From: Saccharothrix deserti
GTDB lineage: Bacteria > Actinomycetota > Actinomycetes > Mycobacteriales > Pseudonocardiaceae
Direction: 5' to 3'
NCBI RefSeq assembly: GCF_009769385.1
Contig: NZ_VKAB01000033.1
Coordinates: forward strand, 53,964 to 117,963
DNA: 64,000 nt
The position numbers and the translations under genes are program-made. Position 1 is the stretch's first letter; each line of letters begins with the position of its first letter. Positions 58,986 to 64,000 of this stretch are shown here, piece by piece. A model generated the notes under the pieces. The model saw nothing but the letters and a program-made list of their open reading frames with translations. It was not told the DNA's origin and ran no database searches.

Positions 58986-59888
58986 ATGACCCGCACTCGT
59001 GCAGTCGCAGTCGGTGCCGCCGCTCTCCTCGGCATCGCCCTGCTCGGAGCCTGTGGCCAGGCGCCTCAACCCGGTACCGCGCAGCCCGCCGCGCAGCAGC
59101 AGGTGGCGGCGGGTCCCCTTGCGGGGGAAGGGAAGAACGCGGGCAACGAGATCGCGCCGGAGGGTGCGCCGGATCTGGCCACCGCCGTGGTGCCGGGCCT
59201 CGGCACGGTGTTGACCGACGGCGAAGGCCTGACGCTGTACCGGTTCGACAAGGACACGGCCAAGCCGTCGGCGTCCACTTGCGACGGTGACTGCGCGGTC
59301 AAGTGGCCGCCGGTGCTCGCGACGTCCGGCGACGTGCGGGTGCGGGGCGTCGACCAGTCGCTCGTCGCCACCTTCGACCGCGCGGACGGCACCAGGCAGG
59401 TCACCGTCGCCGGCTGGCCGGTGTACCGCTTCGCCGAGGACACGGCGCCGGGCCAGGCCAAGGGGCAGGGCGTGGCCGGCACGTGGTTCGTGGCCGCGCC
59501 GGACGGCAAGAAGGCCGCACCCGCCGCGGGTCTGGTGCTGGCGACCGCGTCGGTCGGCAACCTGGGCACCGTGTTGACCGACAAGGACGGCATGACGCTC
59601 TACCGCTTCGACAAGGACACCGCCGACCCGTCGGCGTCCAATTGCGACGGTGACTGCGCGGTGAAGTGGCCGCCGCTGCTGGTCGACTCGCCGCAGTTCG
59701 GCGTACAGGGCGTGGACCGGTCGTCGGTGGGCACGGTGACCCGCGCCGACGGCAAGCTCCAGGCCACCGTCGCCGGGTGGCCGCTGTACCTGTTCGCCGA
59801 GGACACGGTGTGCGGTGACGCGAAGGGCCAGGGCGTGGGCGGCGTGTGGTTCGCCGCCAAGCCCGACGGCACGAAGGCCGGCGTCTGA
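58986..59888 (+). CDS. Lipoprotein with four PF03640-like repeats
   Basis: This 300-residue exported lipoprotein has a lipobox LLGAC with lipidated Cys23. The mature part has four repeats of the Lipoprotein_15 type, for example LTLYRFDKDTAKPSASTCDG and WPVYRFAEDTAPGQAKGQG, in two tandem pairs. Repeats 1 and 3 have a CDGDCAVKWPP motif whose Cys pair may form a disulfide or bind a metal. The family (similar to SCO0930) is linked to electron transfer in some bacteria, but the role here is unknown. It is followed by a strong terminator. Confidence 0.9.
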   Translation: MTRTRAVAVGAAALLGIALLGACGQAPQPGTAQPAAQQQVAAGPLAGEGKNAGNEIAPEGAPDLATAVVPGLGTVLTDGEGLTLYRFDKDTAKPSASTCDGDCAVKWPPVLATSGDVRVRGVDQSLVATFDRADGTRQVTVAGWPVYRFAEDTAPGQAKGQGVAGTWFVAAPDGKKAAPAAGLVLATASVGNLGTVLTDKDGMTLYRFDKDTADPSASNCDGDCAVKWPPLLVDSPQFGVQGVDRSSVGTVTRADGKLQATVAGWPLYLFAEDTVCGDAKGQGVGGVWFAAKPDGTKAGV

Positions 59889-59907
59889 CCGGTGGCGGGC
59901 GCAAAGG

Positions 59908-59943
59908 GCGAGTGCCCCGGCGGATGATCGCCGGGGCACTCGC
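59908..59943. terminator. Strong bidirectional terminator
   Basis: A 15-bp perfect stem, gcgagtgccccggcg (59908-59922) with its complement at 59929-59943, has a 6-nt loop (gatgat). It lies between the convergent lipoprotein and permease genes. Confidence 0.85.
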
Positions 59944-59950
59944 GTGGTGC

Positions 59951-60006
59951 GGCCCGGACTGCGCGGCTCGGACCGCACGGCTCGGACCACACGGCTCGGA
60001 CCACTC
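59951..60006. repeat. Four 14-bp tandem repeats at the end of the permease gene
   Basis: Units of the type ggctcggaccacac (one degenerate, three near-identical) run from 59951 to 60006 and reach the stop codon of the GntP gene. They probably arose by slippage. Confidence 0.8.
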
Positions 60007-61408
60007 AGACCACGAGGCTCAGCAGCGCGGCCATCACGAAGCCGACGACCGACAGGATCGTCTCCAGCACGGTCCACGTCTGGAGGGTTTCCTTCACCGA
60101 CAGGCCGAAGTACCGCGACACGATCCAGAACCCGCCGTCGTTGACGTGCGAGGCGATGATCGAGCCCGCCGCGATCGACATCACGAGCAGCGCCAGCTGC
60201 GGCTGCGAGTAGTCCAGGTCCGCCACGAGCGGCGCGACGATGCCGGTCGTGGTCACGATCGCCACCGTCGCCGAGCCCTGCGCGATGCGCATACCGCAGC
60301 TGATCACGTACGACAGCGCGATCACCGGCAGGCCGACGTCCGCCAGCGACGACGCGAGCACCTTGCCGACGCCGGTCGCGGACAGCACCGCGCCGAAGAA
60401 CCCGCCCGCGCCGACGACCAGCAGGATCATCGCCACCGGTCGCAGCGACGCCCCGGACAGCTCGGTCACCTGCGCCCGCGTCATGCCCCGCCGGTAGCCC
60501 AGCAGCCAGAACGCCAGCAGCACCGCGATCGTCAACGCCACCGCGGGCGTGCCGAGGAACGCGAACACGCCCAGCGTGACCGAACCCTTGGGCAGCAGGA
60601 TGCTGCCGAACGTGCCCGCCAGGATCAGCACCAACGGCACCGCGATGATGCCCAGCACCTGCGACAGCGGCGGCTCGCTCCGCGAAGACGAAGACCCCTC
60701 GCCGCGCATCTTCTCCGCGGCGGCCAGCATCTCCTCCGGCACCGGCACGACCAGCCGCTTGCCCGCCCACGCGGAGAACAGCACACCGCCGACGAACCAC
60801 GCCGGGGTCGCCACGGCCAACGCCATGATGATGATCCAGCCCAGCTCCACGCCGAGCAGCCCGGCCGCCGCGACCGGTCCGGGGTGCGGCGGCATGAACG
60901 CGTGCATCACGGACAGACCGGCCAGCAACGGCATCGCGTACAGCACGATCGACCGGCCGCTCTGCTTCGCCGCCACGTACACCAGCGGGGCGAGCACGAA
61001 GATGCCGATGTCGAAGAACACCGGCACGCCGAAGATCAACCCGGCCAGGCCCATCGCCAACGGCGCGCGGTTCTCGCCGAACGCCTTCAGCAGCGACCGG
61101 GTGAGCACCTCCGCGCCGCCGGAGGCCTCCAGGATCGCGCCGAGCAGCGTGCCGAGGCCGATGATCGCGGCGACGTGGCCGAGGATGCCGCCGAACCCCT
61201 TCTCCAGCAGGGAGTCCGAGGCCTTCTGCGCCGAGCCGACCAGCGTCTCCACCGGCAGGCCGGCGGCGAGCGCCACCAGCAGGCCGACGATCAGCAGGGC
61301 GATGAACGGCTCGACCTTCCACCTGATGATCATCAACAGGAGGAGGGCGATGCTGAGGCCGGACAGCGTCAGCAGCCCTCCCGTCGAGTGCTGCAACCAG
61401 TCGATCAC
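60005..61408 (-). CDS. GntP family permease (gluconate or other organic acid:H+ symporter)
   Basis: This 467-residue membrane protein has about 12 to 14 hydrophobic segments. GntP features are GLGTLLGAILEASGGAEVLT, GVPVFFDIGIFVLAPLVYV and MPPHPGPVAAAGLLGVELG, and the C-terminal HVNDGGFWIVSRYFGLSVKE. The classic substrate is gluconate. Here the gene is coupled (GTGA overlap) to a D-aminoacylase gene, so the likely substrate is an N-acyl or D-amino acid or a related acid. That is inference from context. Confidence 0.93.
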   Translation of the reverse strand: MIDWLQHSTGGLLTLSGLSIALLLLMIIRWKVEPFIALLIVGLLVALAAGLPVETLVGSAQKASDSLLEKGFGGILGHVAAIIGLGTLLGAILEASGGAEVLTRSLLKAFGENRAPLAMGLAGLIFGVPVFFDIGIFVLAPLVYVAAKQSGRSIVLYAMPLLAGLSVMHAFMPPHPGPVAAAGLLGVELGWIIIMALAVATPAWFVGGVLFSAWAGKRLVVPVPEEMLAAAEKMRGEGSSSSRSEPPLSQVLGIIAVPLVLILAGTFGSILLPKGSVTLGVFAFLGTPAVALTIAVLLAFWLLGYRRGMTRAQVTELSGASLRPVAMILLVVGAGGFFGAVLSATGVGKVLASSLADVGLPVIALSYVISCGMRIAQGSATVAIVTTTGIVAPLVADLDYSQPQLALLVMSIAAGSIIASHVNDGGFWIVSRYFGLSVKETLQTWTVLETILSVVGFVMAALLSLVV

Positions 61409-63012
61409 GCGCGGCTCCGGTGGTTTCGCAGGGAACGTCCGGGCAGGGCGTCGGTCCGCCCGCCCTCGTCGACCACGGGAACCCCGTTGACGACGACGTG
61501 GGTGATGCCCGCGGCGGCCTGCCGGGGCTCGTCGAACGTCGCCGTGTCGGCGACCGTGTCGGGGTCGAACAGCACGAGGTCGGCCGCGTAGCCCTCGCGG
61601 ACGAGCCCGCGGTCGGCCAGCCGCAGCCGGCGCGCGGCCCGCCCGGTCAGGTGGGAGACGCACTCCTCCAGGCCGAGCACGCCCAACTCGCGCACGTACC
61701 GGGCCAGGTAGCGGGGGAACGTGCCCCAGGCGCGTGGGTGGGGCCGGTCGCCGACCAGCAGCCCGTCGCTGCCGCCGGTGTGCGCGGGGTGCCGCATGAT
61801 CGCCTGGACGTTGTCCTCGTGGCCCACGTGCATCAGGCACGAGGTACCCAGGCGTTCGGAGATCAACACGTCGAAGTACAGCTCGGCGGGCGGGCGTCCG
61901 GCCCGGCGCGCGGACTCCGCGATGGAGAACCCGACCAGGTGCGCGTTCTCGGCTTTGCGCACGCCGTTGACCTCGATGGTGTCCCAGTCGACCGGCACGC
62001 CGTGGCAGCCGTCGGAGCCGGTCTCCTCGATCTCGACCCGGATCCGCTCCCGTGTGTCCACATCGGACAGTCGGGTCAGGGTCTGCTCCGGGCCGCCCTC
62101 GCCGGACCAGCTCGGCAGCAGCGCGGACAGGTACGTCGCGCCCGGCAGGTACGGGTAGGTGTCCAGGGTGATGTCCGCGCCCGCCGCGATGGCGTCGTCG
62201 AGCAGTGCCAGCAGCTCGCCCGCCCGGCCCCGGTTGACGTCGAAGTTCATGGTCGCGTGTGCCAGGTGCAGCGGGCAACCGGAGTCACGCGACACCCGCA
62301 CCATCTCCGCGTACGCCTCCAGCGCGCCCGCGCCGTAGCTGCGGTGGTGCGGGCTGTAGAACCCGCCCAGCTCGCCGACGACCCGGCACAGCGCGGTCAG
62401 CTCGGCGGTGTCGGCGTACATGCCCGGCGTGTAGGTCAGGCCGGACGACATGCCCATCGCGCCCTGCCGCAACGACTCGGCCAGCACCTCGCGCATCCGG
62501 TCCAGCTCGGTGTCGGTGGCCGGCCGGTCGTCGTAGCCGAGGCACAGCATCCGCAGCGTGCCCTGCGGCACGAGGTACGCGGCGTTGACCGCGATGCCCC
62601 GGTCGAGGCGGTCCAGGTACTCGCCGACCGACCGCCAGTTCCAGTCGAACCCGGGCGGGTCGTCGTTCCACCCGGCCAGCTGGCCGCGCAGCACGGCCAG
62701 CACGTCGTCGTCCACCGGCGCGTAGGACAGCCCGTCCTGGCCGAGGACCTCGGTGGTGACGCCCTGGGAGACCTTGGCCAGGTGGTCCGGGTTGGCCAGC
62801 ACCTGGAGGTCGGAGTGCGAGTGCATGTCGATGAAACCGGGCGCGAGCACCCGGCCGTCGGCGTCGACCACCCGTCTGCCGTCGATCCGGTCGCCGCGGC
62901 TGCCCCGGTCGCCGATCGCGGCGATCCGCCCGTCGCGCACGCCCACGTCCGCCCGGTAGGCGGGCGCGCCGGTGCCGTCCACCACCCGGGCACCCCTGAA
63001 GACGATGTCCAC
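61405..63012 (-). CDS. N-acyl-D-amino-acid deacylase (D-aminoacylase, amidohydrolase superfamily)
   Basis: This is a 535-residue zinc hydrolase. The metal motif is APGFIDMHSHSD (His64, His66). Further family features are VTTEVLGQDGLSYAPV, HLAHATMNFDVNR, HPAHTGGSDGLLVGDRPHPR and AWGTFPRYLARYVRELGVL, ending with the composite beta-domain (GYAADLVLFDPDTV). It releases D-amino acids from N-acyl-D-amino acids. The operon order deaminase-deacylase-permease suggests a D-amino acid catabolic unit. ATG start at 63012. Confidence 0.95.
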   Translation of the reverse strand: MDIVFRGARVVDGTGAPAYRADVGVRDGRIAAIGDRGSRGDRIDGRRVVDADGRVLAPGFIDMHSHSDLQVLANPDHLAKVSQGVTTEVLGQDGLSYAPVDDDVLAVLRGQLAGWNDDPPGFDWNWRSVGEYLDRLDRGIAVNAAYLVPQGTLRMLCLGYDDRPATDTELDRMREVLAESLRQGAMGMSSGLTYTPGMYADTAELTALCRVVGELGGFYSPHHRSYGAGALEAYAEMVRVSRDSGCPLHLAHATMNFDVNRGRAGELLALLDDAIAAGADITLDTYPYLPGATYLSALLPSWSGEGGPEQTLTRLSDVDTRERIRVEIEETGSDGCHGVPVDWDTIEVNGVRKAENAHLVGFSIAESARRAGRPPAELYFDVLISERLGTSCLMHVGHEDNVQAIMRHPAHTGGSDGLLVGDRPHPRAWGTFPRYLARYVRELGVLGLEECVSHLTGRAARRLRLADRGLVREGYAADLVLFDPDTVADTATFDEPRQAAAGITHVVVNGVPVVDEGGRTDALPGRSLRNHRSRA

Positions 63013-63027
63013 GCCGCCGTCCTTTCG

Positions 63028-63880
63028 TCAGAAGTACGTGCGCACCAGGTCGACCACGGTGGTGCCCTCGACCACCGGGATCAGCTGCCACTTGTCGAAC
63101 ACCGTGCAGGGGTGGGACAGGCCGAGGCCGACCCAGTCGCCGACCTCCACGTCGTCACCGGACAGCCGCACGAACGCGTGCTGGTCGTTGAGTGCGGTGA
63201 CCTCGGCCTCCAACGCGCGCTCCACGCCGTCCCGGCCGCGGACGACCTGCGGTTCGGGCAGTCCCTCGTCGAACGACGCGTCCCGCTTGCCGAGGGTCAG
63301 CAGCGCCAGGTCCGGCTGCGGCCGTGACGTGACCTGCGCCCACGCCCTGAGCGCGCTGCGGAACGGTTGTGCGCCCGGTGTGCGGCCCAACGGCGAGATG
63401 CCCCGGTAGAACCCGTCGTCGTGGGTGATGTACGCGCCGCTGCGCAGCACCGGCCGCACCGGGAACGGCCACGGCTCGGTCAGCTTCGCGGCCACCTGGT
63501 CGAAGTACGCGCTGCCACCGGCCGTGACGATCGGTTCATCCACTTCGAACAGTGCGTGGGCCTGGATCACCAGTTCACACAGGGAAGTCAGGTAGCCGTC
63601 CACAACAGACTGTGATTCGGGTGATGCGTCGTGCGCCAGCGCGCCCTCGTAACCGCCGACACCGGCCAACCGCAGCGCGGGGCTGCCGGCCGCCGCGCGG
63701 GCGACGTCGAGCGCCGTGCCGAGATCGCGCGCGCCGGTCCGCCCGCCGGGCGCGCCGAGCTCGACCAGCACGTCGACCGGGCGTTCCACCCTGCCCAGGG
63801 CCTCGGTCATCCGCTCCACGCCCGCGACGGAGTCCACCCAACAGGTGAACTCGAACGTGTCATCGGCGGCTAGCGGTAGT
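63028..63880 (-). pseudogene. Amino acid deaminase/D-threonine aldolase-like protein, N-terminus lost to an insertion
   Basis: The remaining 280 or so residues match the fold-type III deaminase/aldolase family: FTCWVDSVAGVERMTEAL, VLVELGAPGGRTGARD, LRLAGVGGYEGAL and the C-terminal metal site LSHPCTVFDKW. The N-terminal part with the PLP lysine is missing. The sequence changes to unrelated DNA at about 63870-63890, where another frame ends. The open frame continues into that DNA up to 63957 but those residues do not fit the family. The product, if any, would lack PLP binding. Confidence 0.8.
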
Positions 63881-63889
63881 TTGTTAACT

Positions 63890-64000
63890 TCACGGAGGCA
63901 GGTAGAGGTTGATGCCCTGTCCTTGCGCAAGGGTGTCGAGTAGTTGTTGCAGGTCATCGGGCGGGGGCTTGTCCGACCACGCCCTCCACCAGCGCCGCAG
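63890..64000 (-). CDS. C-terminal end of an unidentified protein at the right edge, probably of an inserted element
   Basis: The last 36 codons of a minus-strand gene lie here, reading LRRWWRAWSDKPPPDDL and ending GINLYLPP before a TGA at 63890-63892. The codon use is less GC-biased than the surroundings (cta, caa, ctt). It abuts the broken deaminase gene, so it most likely belongs to a transposon or other insert. The family cannot be named from so little sequence. Confidence 0.5.
   Translation of the reverse strand: MRRWWRAWSDKPPPDDLQQLLDTLAQGQGINLYLPP

Noticed and set aside
1..64000. tRNA, rRNA or tmRNA genes, in particular a tRNA as integration target
   Set aside because: No cloverleaf-like sequence with a conserved T-loop was found on reading, and the att core lies in rnhA. 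A dedicated tRNA scan was not possible.

Overview
The window is about 64 kb of very GC-rich DNA. It looks chromosomal and comes from an actinomycete, most likely of the Pseudonocardiales (Saccharothrix, Lentzea or Actinosynnema type). Support for this includes the GC-rich third codon positions, frequent GTG starts, a mycothiol-dependent isomerase fold, an actinobacterial LexA box, ESX-type small proteins and many XRE-TPR regulators. The taxonomic call is inference from gene content, not from a marker search.

Layout. The left edge cuts uvrB (1-977). Next come a TerB-like gene, an MmcQ/YjbR gene and a VOC gene, then a two-gene exporter in which an extracellular S15-like hydrolase is fused to an ABC ATPase (2529-6325). 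A TerC-family gene follows behind a manganese (yybP-ykoY) riboswitch (6485-7642). After it lie an S9 peptidase, a Crp/Fnr regulator paired with a cyclase-like protein, and a RES-type toxin-antitoxin operon with tandem repeats between its genes (11655-13036). Then come a GT87 mannosyltransferase-like gene, a small ESX/polymorphic-toxin-type cassette (14411-16378), an FKBP, a secreted beta-propeller protein and an XRE-TPR regulator. The stretch 21.8-36.5 kb is mostly small enzymes, each next to its own regulator (AraC-VOC, TetR-MFS, HxlR-SDR, LysR-DJ-1, ArsR-AHSA1), plus dinB. It also holds at least three decayed loci: an ECF sigma factor remnant, a frameshifted membrane gene, and a two-component system deleted so that a kinase fragment abuts a response-regulator fragment.

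Mobile region. Between 37668 and 45539 there are three copies of one 28-bp sequence, two of them extending to 53 bp of identity. The right copy is the 3' end of rnhA. I read this as two integrative elements in tandem at the rnhA 3' end. The left one (about 2 kb) carries a decayed tyrosine integrase. The right one (about 5.9 kb) has no integrase and carries only three genes: an XRE-TPR regulator, a small sigma-like HTH protein, and a 1186-residue protein with an N-terminal TIR domain, a degenerate NTPase-like segment and a long alpha-solenoid. This is the best candidate in the window for an undescribed, probably anti-phage, system.

Right part. After rnhA come a secreted SGNH hydrolase, a membrane protein, a decayed repeat protein, a DUF7711-like gene, a nucleoside phosphorylase, a Phd-VapC toxin-antitoxin pair, an MBL hydrolase, an acyltransferase, a mycothiol-type isomerase and uvrA with a LexA box (53541-53556). 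They are followed by a TetR gene divergent from an FAD monooxygenase with two operators, a lipoprotein of four PF03640-like repeats, and a catabolic operon: a D-amino-acid deaminase truncated by an insertion at the right edge, an N-acyl-D-amino-acid deacylase and a GntP permease. No rRNA, tRNA or CRISPR array was seen.
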